From Ditylenchus dipsaci (lineage: Eukaryota; Nematoda; Chromadorea; Rhabditida; Anguinidae): 64,000 bases of DNA. The notes beneath the pieces are model-generated. The model was given only the letters and a program-made list of their open reading frames with translations, searched no databases and was not told the DNA's origin. Of this stretch, positions 41,958-51,834 are shown piece by piece. A program made the position numbers and the translations under genes. Within the stretch, counting starts at the first letter, position 1; each line of letters starts with the position of its first letter. The stretch lies in the NCBI GenBank assembly GCA_004194705.1, contig SADC01001189.1, positions 110,819-174,818 on the forward strand, written 5' to 3'.

Positions 41958-44603
41958 ATGTTTGGTGGGGATCCTTTTGGCAATCCTTTTGGTGGGTGAA
42001 ATTCATTGGTGCTTTTTGCTTTAAAGAATCATGCTCGTGCGTTTCAAAAAGTTAAGGCAGTGACCAGCAATTTCATTTGAACCGTCCTATTTTCCACTCG
42101 TTTTGCGTTCAATCTGATATTGATGACCTTATACTACTTTTAAAAGTTCTGGAGAAAACTTAAAAATATAGGCGAAAGCGCATGAAAAAGATTACCAAGA
42201 AATAAAAAACTTCTGGTTTCCGCGTTTTCTTCGTGTAACGCACGGGCATCTTCCTTCAAGGTAAATATAATTTTCTATTAATTTCAGAAACATGAGACGC
42301 CAAATGCAGGATATGGACAACATGATGAATAGTAAGCTTAAAAGTATGGAAAGGTTTTTTCACTAACGTGCATTTAGGCATGATGGGGACCCTATGGGAA
42401 TGTTTCCGGGTTTCTTCGGACCTACTCCCAACCGACAGCTTGCCAATGGGCAGCGCCATAACCAGCAGTTACAGCAGATGGCCAATCATAACAATGTGAT
42501 GAGTCCTTTCGGTTTTGGATTTGGCGGTGGACTTTTTGGTGGATTATGCAGCAAATGGTAAGAATAGGAACATATATTGTTCAATTCAAAGAATATTATT
42601 AAACTATGTAGGAGAGCATGCAAAACCACGCCATGAATGATCCCCGTTCTACGGTAGGACTTTCTAAAATAAATCTTTCAATTGTTGTAGTAAGGAAGTT
42701 GTTTAAGGTGATCTCCCAATCCACTATGGTTTCATTCGACGGCAATGGTCAACCTAAGGTTGTTCAAGCCTCCACTCGGAAAGCAGGGGATGTCAAGGAG
42801 ACTAGGCGGTGAGCACATTTTCTTGTTTTCCACTATGAAATTACAAAGTTTAACGTGATTGTTAGCCGGAAATATAATTTCGAGATTATTTTCAAGCTCG
42901 CGATAGTATTCCGAGATATATAATAGAATATCATAGAAGTTTGTAATTTAATCATAAAAAGACATTTTTAATATTTGCGCGCAACAAAGTATAAATCTGT
43001 GTTTTCAGCTCTGTTCACGCTGGTGGCGAAGAGCGTGAAATAAGCGTTGGTCATTCGATTGGAGACAGAACTCATCTAATTGAAAAGAAAGGGACAAAGA
43101 TGGGAAAATGCGACAGGTATGATAAGTTGTTTTATTTTATGACTACAAGTAAAATACGTATAGTATCGCTGCTGACGAAGATTGTAAATCCTGTAAATTT
43201 GATCCAAACACGCAAAAATTTAATAAGAAAAGGCGATCCAAATAATTTCGACTAAGAAAAAATTTCATAAATAGCCCAATTCGGTGATAAGAAAAGCTCC
43301 TTATGCAGGCCTCTCAGACCTAAGTGGCTAAAACAGAACATAGGACAGAACGCCAAAAAATGTTCAAAAAGGAGACAAACGCTCCTAGTTATCAAAATAG
43401 GACAAGTATGTGATATTCAAAAATTATTTATATTTCACGTTTCATTTTCTATCAGCAGATTGTACATTTTGCAGCAAGGCTGATAAAAAATTAACTCCAC
43501 CGTTTTTAATTTCAGCGATTTAAAAATTTAAGCAAAAAATTGTAAAAATTAAAAAAAACTTTTTTTAAAATTAAAAAAAACATATTTTTGCCATATATAA
43601 GCCAAAAGCTTTAAAAAGTGATCGACCTATAATATGCCTCTATATTATTTTGTGCTCTTGAGCTGCGCTACAACGTGATGATAAGATAATTTTGTGACGC
43701 TTTTAATTAATATAAAATGGGATCAATGAAAGTTGATGAAAACGCTTGTCAACTTCTCAAAATAATCTCACAAGTGTTTGAAGCTTAATTGCTGACTTAT
43801 CCAGAAAAATGATGCTAAGTTCAAAATGTTATCTGAAAGAGGAGATGCAGGGCTACAACCCTGTTTATATGGAATTTTTTGACTTGCAATATTTGTATTT
43901 GAAAAAGTGAGTTCAAAAAGCCTGCCAAGGATTTTTTGTCCACCAGTTATGACAAAGCTTGGAAAATAGGCACATTTCTTTTTAAAAAAGCACATTTCGA
44001 AATTTATAAGATTAGAGTTCGCAAACTAAGCACATTTCTTAGAAATATGATGAATAGTTTTATGATTTTTTTTGTCAAAAACATGTAACTATAAATCACT
44101 ACTTCTTGTTTAGAAGCAACGATTTGTAAACCTTGATGCTGATGAGGCCGAACAATTCAACAATGAGTTTTAAAACCAAAGCTTCTCGCAACCTATCATC
44201 TACATTTGGCAGCGTCAGTACCAGCCGTCATGCCATCGAGGCAAAAATAAAGAGGTCGACGTGCTGTTGGCGCACTAGTGCTCCGATTATGTAAGGCTTT
44301 TTGATATTTTTATTCAAATCCTTAAATTTGCTTTACTTCAGAACTGTGCCAGATGACGATGAAGAAGACAGCGGAGAATATGCATCTGCTCATTACAATG
44401 GGTAATTCATGAGTAGTAACTTAACTAAGCTCTTGTTACGACGTTCTTTTTAGTTCTCGTCGCTATGGTCGTAAAGACAAAGATGATGACTTTGTGCATT
44501 CAAACAATGGCCGGGTCCGACCATTCGAGAAATATCTGAAGAAGATGACGAGGATGTCAGCGGCACAAACAAGCGCCGTAAAGTGTTTGGAAAATTCTTC
44601 TGA
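41958..44603 (+). CDS. Myeloid leukemia factor (MLF1/MLF2 family)
   Basis: MLF proteins are small nucleo-cytoplasmic factors linked to gene regulation and protein quality control. Exons: 41958-41995 (MFGGDPFGNPFGG), 42288-about 42330 (NMRRQMQDMDNMMN), about 42377-42559 (DPMGMFPGFFGPTPNRQL ... GFGFGGGLFGG), 42612-42653 (ESMQNHAMNDPRST), 42708-42808 (MVSFDGNGQPKVVQAST, KAGDVKETRR), 43009-43116 (ISVGHSIGDRTHLIEKK), about 44114-44290 (RFVNLDADEAEQFNNEF), about 44342-44401, about 44454-44603. The QAST, KETR and GHxIxDRxHxI motifs are diagnostic. The frame needs one base restored twice in exon 3 (a G-run near 42,383; just before ATGCAGCAAATG) and once in the last exon, where the better frame reads IREISEEDDEDVSGTNKRRK, a nuclear-signal-like end. 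The long intron 43,117-44,113 may hide a small exon, since phases do not match across it. Confidence 0.9.
42028..42252. mobile_element. MITE 'CCGTGCG' family (copy 1), MLF intron 1
   Basis: Degenerate palindrome with CTCGTGCGTTTCAAAAAGTT on the left and CGTGTAACGCACGGGCAT on the right. Interior CTCGTTTTGCGTTCAATCTG, GATATTGATGACCTTATAC. The same element is in the Rab11-FIP gene at 46,392-46,610. Confidence 0.75.
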
Positions 44604-45898
44604 AATTGTGTAAATTCGTTGGGATTGAGTTGGTTGTGTGGAACTTCTCCTAAAAAATTGTTTTGATATTTGGCTAGTGTACCTGTCATCTTTATTTTTC
44701 GATAAAAGTTTCTGTCTGTAAGAGTGCTTACTCTTTAGTCTACTCTTTAGAACTTGTTGTCTCTATCCTATAACACGGTGTTTTTCGCCTAAGTAGCATG
44801 CTTCCTGCTTTTGTGAACTGCTTTTTCTTACGCCTAAAGGGCTGGCTATGATATAGAAATCAATATATTGAAGTAGCTATGCGAAAAAGAAAGCAAGCTG
44901 AAGTAACCCGAAGGTGCTACCAGGGCTAAAAATACTATCATCCAAGATATTTTTGATACTATTATTGTAAATCTTGTGTCAGATTGAGCTTTTAGTTGTT
45001 TGTAACTCGATTTTATTGAGTTCTTGTCTGACTTTAAAAGAAAGAAACATTTTATTTAGTGGAACAGTGTTTAAAATGCAAATACAGCTTTAGACAGCAT
45101 TACTTCAATGGGACAGTATTTAACCCGCATGGATTAGAAAAAAGAAGATACAGAATTGCGAAAAATTCGATAAACATCAAGCTTAGATTAAAGTTAGGAG
45201 ACACGGAAATTTCAACACAATTAGTTTTACTTTGTACTTAAAAGCAGCAGTTTATACAAAAAATTATACAAAATATATCACAATGATGGATTTCATTGAA
45301 GATCACAAGCAATTAGTTTGACAAATAATGCTGTGTGGCTAACACGACAGATTTAAAAATAATATAATACACGAGACCAATAAGTCTAATTCTTAATATG
45401 GTACAACTATCGTCAATGAATTTAGTGTCGAAGTTTCTGATCTTCACGCTGCCGTCTTTCATCAACTCCTTTATTGCAATAACTGGAGGTGATTGGACAG
45501 CCGGGCAAGGATCTGGCGGGATATGTGTGTCTTCGTTGCATAGTGCTGGAGCAGTGTTTGAACGAAAGAATGTCCACTCAGGATAGGCAAAAGAGCTCAA
45601 AAGCTTCCTTGCAAAGTTGGTGGTGGTGCTACACCGGACTGATTTGCTTGTTGTTTCCATCAGCTTGATGATTCGTGTTTGGTGAACGCAGAGAGCACGG
45701 CCATCGGCGTCTCTTCGTAAGTACGAATCATCTGGCTGTGTTGGCCGGATGGGGGAGTTGTGGGTTGGGACGGGGAAACTCTTTTTTGGCATGGCGCAGC
45801 ACCCGAAAACCTGAAATGGTATTTATCAGTAAAGTTTTGAATAGTCTCTTGCTTTACCGTCAACTAGTGAGGCGGCATAAGAGGACGCACTGTCACTG
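44604..45898. other. Convergent 3' region between MLF and Rab11-FIP
   Basis: Contains the MLF 3' UTR and possibly Rab11-FIP 3' exons. A 159-codon minus-strand frame (45,313-45,792) and an alternative ending in TPMAVLSAFTKHESSS (about 45,666) follow a plausible acceptor near 45,815, so the FIP transcript may extend here. No plus-strand gene is seen. Confidence 0.4.
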
Positions 45899-48800
45899 TT
45901 ACAACCCATTTTCTGCAAATTCTTCCTCTTTGATCTCGAGTATGTCAGGGTGGCGCTCTATTATCCTCATAAGAATGCGTTGACATAATTGCGAAGTCGT
46001 TGGTTCACAATTTCTTGCTCCTTCAATGTGTTCACAACTAAAAATCATAGTAGTACTATATAGGTGGATATTACAGTATAGTTGGGTTCAATGGACCAAC
46101 CCCTTGAGAATCCATTCAGTGAGTTCTGCAGCCAGTGATGGAGGGACATCTGCCAACAGGTTCTCTTCCACATTCAACCTGATCATGCAGAATTTGAGCT
46201 TGTAGGTCCTGCGAAAATAAATTATTTTACGAAACCACGTGAAACAAATATCTACCATGTTCTGCTCTCGAAGTTCTCTATTGTCGAGGCGCAATCTTTC
46301 TATTTCATCTTCCAGCAAAATGATCTGAAAAGTAGAATTTTTATTCGTAAAATTAAAATCTCCCCATATACCGTATTCACTCTGTAAAAGGGCATGTCCG
46401 TGCGTTTCAAAAAAGTTAAGGCGGAACCAGCAACTTTTTTTGAATCCTCAATTTGTCACTCGTTTTGCATCAAATATAATATTGATGACCCTATACTACT
46501 TTTAAAAACCAGGCAGAAAACTCAAAAAATCTAAATGAGAACGCATGTAAAACTTTATCGAGAAAAAAGTGCTGGTCTCCGCCTTTTCTCCGTGTCGGGC
46601 ACGGGCATGCCTCTTTATTTATTTTTCAAGGATAATATTTTTTCTGCCGCTTCTGGCTTTTTTGCCCGCTTTTTTGAGTTTATGTTAGAAAATATTTTTT
46701 TGCCCGCTTTTGGCTTTTTTCGTCCGCTTTTGCTCGAAAGTGCCCGTTTTGCTCGAATGTGCCCGCTTTTGGCTTTTTTTGCCCACTTTGCTCGAAAGTG
46801 CCCGCTTTGTTTAAATATGCCCGCTTTTTTTATTTTTTCTGCCCGCTTTTATTTGAAAGTGCCGTTTTTGCTACAAAGTGCCCTTTTGGATTTTCTCTGC
46901 CCGCTTTGTTAAAAAGTGCCCGTTTTTGCTAAAAAGGTAGCCGTTTTTGTTGAAATGTGAATGTTTCTCAATACCCATTCCAGAATGGCCGAAAGCCAAA
47001 ATTATTGTTTTTTGGAAGTTACTAAAGGGGGAGTAAACTTATCGAGAAAATCGATTGAGCGGATTAGATTTCGGGTCCGATCGGCTTAATAGCTCACAAA
47101 TCCACCTTGAACCTCTCAAAAACCATAAACGTGGAACTCTGAGCAATTAAGCCCATCGGACCCGAAATCTGATCCGCTCAATCGATTTTCTCGAAAAGTT
47201 TACTCCCCCTTTAGTAAACCCCCCAAAAAACCAATAACTTCTCTGCTCTCTGAATTTCACAAGAAAATGACCAACGGAAAATTCAAAAAAATTGCTGATT
47301 TCGTGTCGAGAACAACTTTCGGTTACATAATCAGTCTTTCGGCAACAAAATAAGTTTTACCTGTTTCAAAACTGAGAAACATTCACATTTAAACAAAAAC
47401 GGTCACTTCTTAGCGAAATCGGGCACTTTTTAGGCAGGAGTAAGATGCGCAAATCACATTGCGACAAATCAAATTGCGGCAAAATCAGATTGCGGCAAAT
47501 CAGATTGCGACAATTCAAATTGCGGCAAAATCAGATTGCGGCAAATCAGATTGCGACAATTCAAATTGCGGCAAAATCAAATTGCGGCATAAGTGGGAGG
47601 GTCACATTGGGCTGCTATTTGGTTGATCGTTATTTTAGGTGTTGCATACATGGTTAGCTATGTTCTAATGTTGAATTTAGTAGATTTAGTAGAGCAATTA
47701 TGGCTCTGGTCAAGATTCGAAACTTTTGCTGTCAAACAGCACATTATGCTGTTTGATTATTTGCTGATTTTTGTACAGCTAGTCAATTTTTTGGTTTCTT
47801 AGCAAAATCTCATCTCACAAACAAGCCTGTTTAGACGGCAGCTTATTGAGACCACATAGTGGTGGCAGATTAAGCATTACTTGGAAGTTTCAAATTGATT
47901 ACCGCAATTTAAATTGTCGCAATTTGAATTGTCGCAATTTGATTTTGCCGCAATTTGAATTGTCGCAATTTGATTTGCCGCAATTTGAATTGTCGCAATT
48001 TGAATTGTCGGAATTTCATTTTGCCGCAATTTGAATTGTCGCAATCTGATTTGCCGCAATCTGATTTTGCCGCAATTTGATTTGTCGCAATGTGATTTGC
48101 CGCATCTTACTCCTCACTTTTTAACAAAAGCGGGCAGAAAAAAATAAAAAAAGCGGGCATATTTAAACAAAAGCGGGCACTTCCGAGAAAAAGCGGGCAA
48201 AAAAAGCCAAAAGCGGGCACATTCGAGCAAAAAACGGGCAGAAAAAAGCCAAATGCGGGCAGAAAAAATATTTTCTAACATAAACTCAAAAAGCGGGCAG
48301 AAAACAAGCCAGAAGCGGGCATAAAAAAGTCTCGTCCATTTTTAAACCCCTAAGAATATTGAAATTTTCAATGAAAAATGGTCCTAACTCTGAAATCCTA
48401 GTGAAATACGAGGGGTGGGGAGTTATTAGAGTGAATACGGTAGGCATTCAGAAAATTTCGTATTATCATTCGTTAAGTTTTCAGTATTCTTTTAGTTATT
48501 CGGTATTCTCTCTTCGACTGGAGCTGGGCAGAAAGAGTCTCTAATGCATGTATGATCAAGTGTCTTGCTCGGAATTATGTCTAAGGTAAGTGAGTGCGCG
48601 AATCTCTAACTCTCAAGCCCGTTTGCTGTACGCTGCACGTTTCAGAGCTGAAGCGTTAAAAAAAACATGATTGAGGGCGTTTTTGAACTGTTTGAACGGT
48701 TTTGATCAACTGAGCACTGGTTTTGAAATTGTTTTACTTTCCTGCTTAATTTTTTCAATGTTGTCTTCTAATGAAAAGCTCGTATTTTGAACGATATTTT

Positions 48801-50210
48801 TGTGTTGCCACTAATTTTGCTCGACGAAGAAAATTTTCGGTTTCAACTTAATTTTCATTTTTAAATGGCTGGTTTTGCCGGATTCGATACAAGGAGTTTG
48901 AAAATTTTCATAAAAATCGAATTATAGCATTTTTTGTAATTATTGTACCTGATCAGTCAGTGACCCTTGATGGTGCAGTGAGCTGTGCTTGAGATGGCTC
49001 ATTTCACTTTGTCTGGTCAGCTCCTCCAACATCTCTGAGCTGTTCTCCATCTGTCAGTGGCATCCCTTCGGTACCTACAAACCAATAATAATTTACAAAT
49101 ATAAATCGTAGTTTTTTTTTCACAATTACCTTTCAAACTCTGATTTGATTTGTTTCTTCTCAGCCTCATGTCTCTCACATTCGTGTTGAATGTCCAGAAG
49201 TTGGTTGCGCAACTCCTCAATTTCTGCTGTGTTTCCCGAGAAGATTCTTCCAAGCGATCTCGCTCTTTCGTGACCGCATTAAGATCTTTTTCCAGAATTT
49301 GGCATCTGGAATTGGAATAATATAATGGTCTCCGTTACATAGGGTAAGTACAGGGTGAGCCAATTTTTCGGAACATCTGTTTGATTATAATTTTTGTCGA
49401 AGTCAAATTTTGAAATTCTCCACAATCACTGAGAATAGAAATTTATTATTTTTCGATTCAATACCAAAAACATGATTTTTACTTCACCGCGCTTATCTAA
49501 AGTGAACTAGGATATCAAAGGAACCTATCGAAAATAGTGTTTTTAGCAATAATAGGGTTTTTAGCAGAATTTTAATGAAAATTTGAAACTCGATTGTGAG
49601 AAATTCAAGATTTGACTAAGCATAATGTAATAGTCAAAAAAAGGTCTGAAAAATTGATCCACCTGTAAATTGCGGCACTTACCTCAAAGATCCACTTTCT
49701 GCTTCAAGCTGTTTCTCACGCTCAAACCTAAAAAATGATATTATATAATTATTCACAGAATTGAACGTTATTAACTCTAAATTTACCTTGAGTGGACTTC
49801 ACGAGTGCGTAGCTTCTCTTCCTCCAGCCTTTCTGCCCACCTTGTTCACTGGCTTGGAACTGCTCTTCTAGCAAGTGCACCCTCTCCTGGAGCACTGCAT
49901 TCTCAGTCCTAAGTCTAGATTTCTCTTCATTGGTGGCCATTTGCATCTCTTGCATTTCTGTCAGTTTCTTTGTCAGACTAGACATCTAAAACAAGTAGAA
50001 GGTAGGAGTGGACAGCTGGGGGTGTTATTACCTGGTTGGAGACCTCACTAAAGCCAAGGTTGTGGTACCTTCATCACTGAAGTTCATCAACTCAGGCTCA
50101 CTGCTGAAGCTGTTCCTGCGAGAGCTGCGCTGTGTGCCATTCAAGTAGAGGCGAGAAGCTACGGAGGAGCTGGAGGAGGCCAGGTTGCCGGCAGATGGCT
50201 CAGCCTGAAT
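45899..50210 (-). CDS. Rab11 family-interacting protein 3/4 (Nuf-type), C-terminal part
   Basis: Class II Rab11-FIPs are coiled-coil effectors that bind Rab11 (and Arf) and organise recycling endosomes. Exons in transcript order: 50210-about 50034 (Ser-rich linker; RRNSFSSEPELMNFSDEG; FSEVSNQ), 49985-49787 (SSLTKKLTEMQEM, LRTENAVLQERVHLLEEQ, WAERLEEEKLRTREVHSR), 49727-49683 (EREKQLEAESGSL), 49305-49130 (ILEKDLNAVTKERDRLEE; EIEELRNQLLDIQHECER), 49074-48949 (ENSSEMLEELTRQSEMSHLK), 46324-46256 (LEDEIERLRLDNRELREQN), 46208-about 46098 (DLQAQILHDQ; PPSLAAEL), 46037-45899 (KEQEIVNQRLRNYVN; ILMRIIERHPDILEIK). The last is the Rab11-binding RBD-FIP domain. At least five single-base frame breaks occur, e.g. 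GAAGGTACC needs one more G. The N-terminus (EF-hand part in vertebrates) is not found upstream. A 2.6-kb intron carries nested foldbacks. Confidence 0.85.
46392..46610. mobile_element. MITE 'CCGTGCG' family (copy 2), Rab11-FIP intron
   Basis: GGGCATGTCCGTGCGTTTC on the left pairs with GGGCACGGGCATGCC on the right. Interior matches 42,028-42,252 (CTCGTTTTGCATCAAATATA, ATATTGATGACCCTATAC). Directly abuts the 46,612 foldback. Confidence 0.78.
46612..48340. mobile_element. Three-level nest of foldback elements in a Rab11-FIP intron
   Basis: Level 1: arms at 46,630-46,945 and 48,118-48,335 made of tandem TGCCCGCTTTTG-type units and their inverse CAAAAGCGGGCA. Level 2: a 200-bp palindrome (about 47,023-47,222; arms CTAAAGGGGGAGTAAACTT and ATCGATTGAGCGGAT). 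Level 3: a foldback (about 47,440-48,116) whose arms are tandem 18-20-bp units such as ATTGCGGCAAAATCA / TGATTTTGCCGCAAT with ends GGAGTAAGATGCG and CGCATCTTACTCC. No ORF is credible. Confidence 0.85.
48341..48948. other. Rab11-FIP intron remainder with element fragments
   Basis: 48,355-48,450 carries GGGGTGGGGAGTTATTAGAG and GTGAATACGGTA, one end of the 56,957-type MITE. 48,562-48,630 is the half copy of the 4566 hairpin repeat. The rest is unique. Confidence 0.5.
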
Positions 50211-51371
50211 CTAAATACATTATTTTTTGCAAGCACAGTTTGGATATTTTGTAACTAGTAGCGAATAACCAAACGCCCCCCCCCCAAATCGTAGAAAAAG
50301 GTCTAAGTCCTAAGGCTAAACTTGATGATACAAAGGGTAGTTATACCGATTTGAAAAGGTCAGATTTATGGGGGATAACTTTTTTTTAACAAAGAAGCCC
50401 CAGTTTTTGATATTTATGATCTTTATCTAACTTTTATTTTCGAGTCTGTAAGGTGCAGCCAGATTTTAATTTTGTTTTCAAAAATTTAAGATTTTCACCA
50501 CTCCCACCCAATCTACCTCAGTGAGCTCACTGGGAACTTTTGAGTGAGAGTGGTCAAAATTTTCAAATTTTCGCAAATATAAATTAAAATTTGGCTGCAT
50601 GTTACAGACTCAAAAATAAAAATGAGGTAAAGGTCATGAATATAAAAAAACTGATATTTCCCTATTAAAAAAGTTATGGTGCACTTTTCAAATTCTCACT
50701 CAACTGTGAGTGCAAAGACTGGAGAAAATAGGCCGGGGTGGAGCAGCTTGGTGTGAGCTTGTGTTCCATCATTTACCACTATATAATTCAGCTCAGATAT
50801 TTTATGCGTTTCCTTGGCGACAAAAATGACTAAAGAATAGACAGAATAACTGTTAGTTGGGTCATCGGAAAGAACAGCACCCGAATAGTACAAAAGTTTG
50901 CAGCTGTATATAAATGAACAAAGTCTGTCTGATGGGTTGGAAAAACTTTTATCCAAATCACAGCGGAATACTTTGATGGGCTTAGGAAACGAAATTTCAA
51001 ATAAAAGATTACAATTTGAAAATCAACAAAAACTTTACCCCGATTATATAATTAATTTTATTTTTCAAACCCAGAAACTATGTTGGAATGTTTATAATAG
51101 ACTTTAGTATAGGAACCCATTATAAAAGTGATCGTTATTTATGGTAACTAGTAAACCTTTCTGACAACAGCACGTTTTTGTGCTATGGATTTGTCAGTTT
51201 GCCCAAAAACGGCAATGTTTCGAACTGAAAAACGTCTTTTTTAATGGGCTCCATTAAGACTATATTATGTCTGATGGGTTGCAAAATATAAGTTTGAAAA
51301 GTATTATAATATTCAACCTATCAGGCAATTTTATTTTTATTAGATTTGAAAACTTTAGGTTAAAATCTGTT
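50211..51371. other. Non-coding region upstream of the Rab11-FIP exons, with one palindromic MITE
   Basis: A palindromic MITE (about 50,350-50,695) pairs TCTAACTTTTATTTTCGAGT with ACTCAAAAATAAAAATGAGG and carries CTCAGTGAGCTCACTG at its centre. The 86-codon minus-strand frame at 50,696-50,956 has no recognised motif; it could be a lost FIP exon but lacks support. Confidence 0.5.
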
Positions 51372-51834
51372 GTGGCTCATTTATAAACGTTGTCGTTGTC
51401 GTCGTCGTTGTCGTTTGGAAAAAATGTTTTATAAAGGCGTTTTCATACAACGACAATGACAACGCCAACGACGACGACAACGACAACGACGACCTATTTA
51501 TAAAAATCCAACGACAACGCCAACGACAACGACGACGCCAACGACAACGGAATATTTTATTCCAAATCGGAAAAATTTTGCATTTTGAGTCAGAATTTTG
51601 AGGATTAACTATATTGTCCACAAGTTTTCCTTCGAAATCTCGACTCAAATGCGAAATTTGTCCGATTTAGAATAAAAAATTTCGTTGTCGTTGGCTTTGT
51701 CGTTGGATTTTTTATAAAATAGGTCGTCGTTGTCGTCGTCGTCGGCGAAAAAAACAGTTTTTAAAAAAAAATATTCCAACGACAACGACTACGCTAACGA
51801 CGACGACAACGACAACGTTTATAAATGAGCCATT
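51372..51834. mobile_element. Foldback element with (CGACAA)n arms
   Basis: Ends TGGCTCATTTATAAACG and CGTTTATAAATGAGCCA. The arms are trinucleotide-phased arrays such as CAACGACGACGACAACGAC and the complement GTTGTCGTCGTCGTTGTCG, broken by TTTATAAA spacers. Inner arms ATTCCAAATCGG / CCGATTTAGAAT. Non-coding. Confidence 0.85.

Noticed and set aside
45313..45792. 159-codon minus-strand ORF
   Set aside because: Could be a 3' exon of the Rab11-FIP gene, but the conserved family ends near 45,899 and no motif or phase decides between the competing frames, so it is not called as a separate gene.
32326..50210. Programmed ribosomal frameshifting as a new system
   Set aside because: The shifts have no common slippery sequence, occur many times per gene, often sit in homopolymers and include both insertions and deletions; assembly error is the simpler explanation.
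50696..50956. 86-codon minus-strand ORF upstream of Rab11-FIP exons
   Set aside because: No resemblance to the family N-terminus, no convincing splice sites and next to a palindromic MITE.
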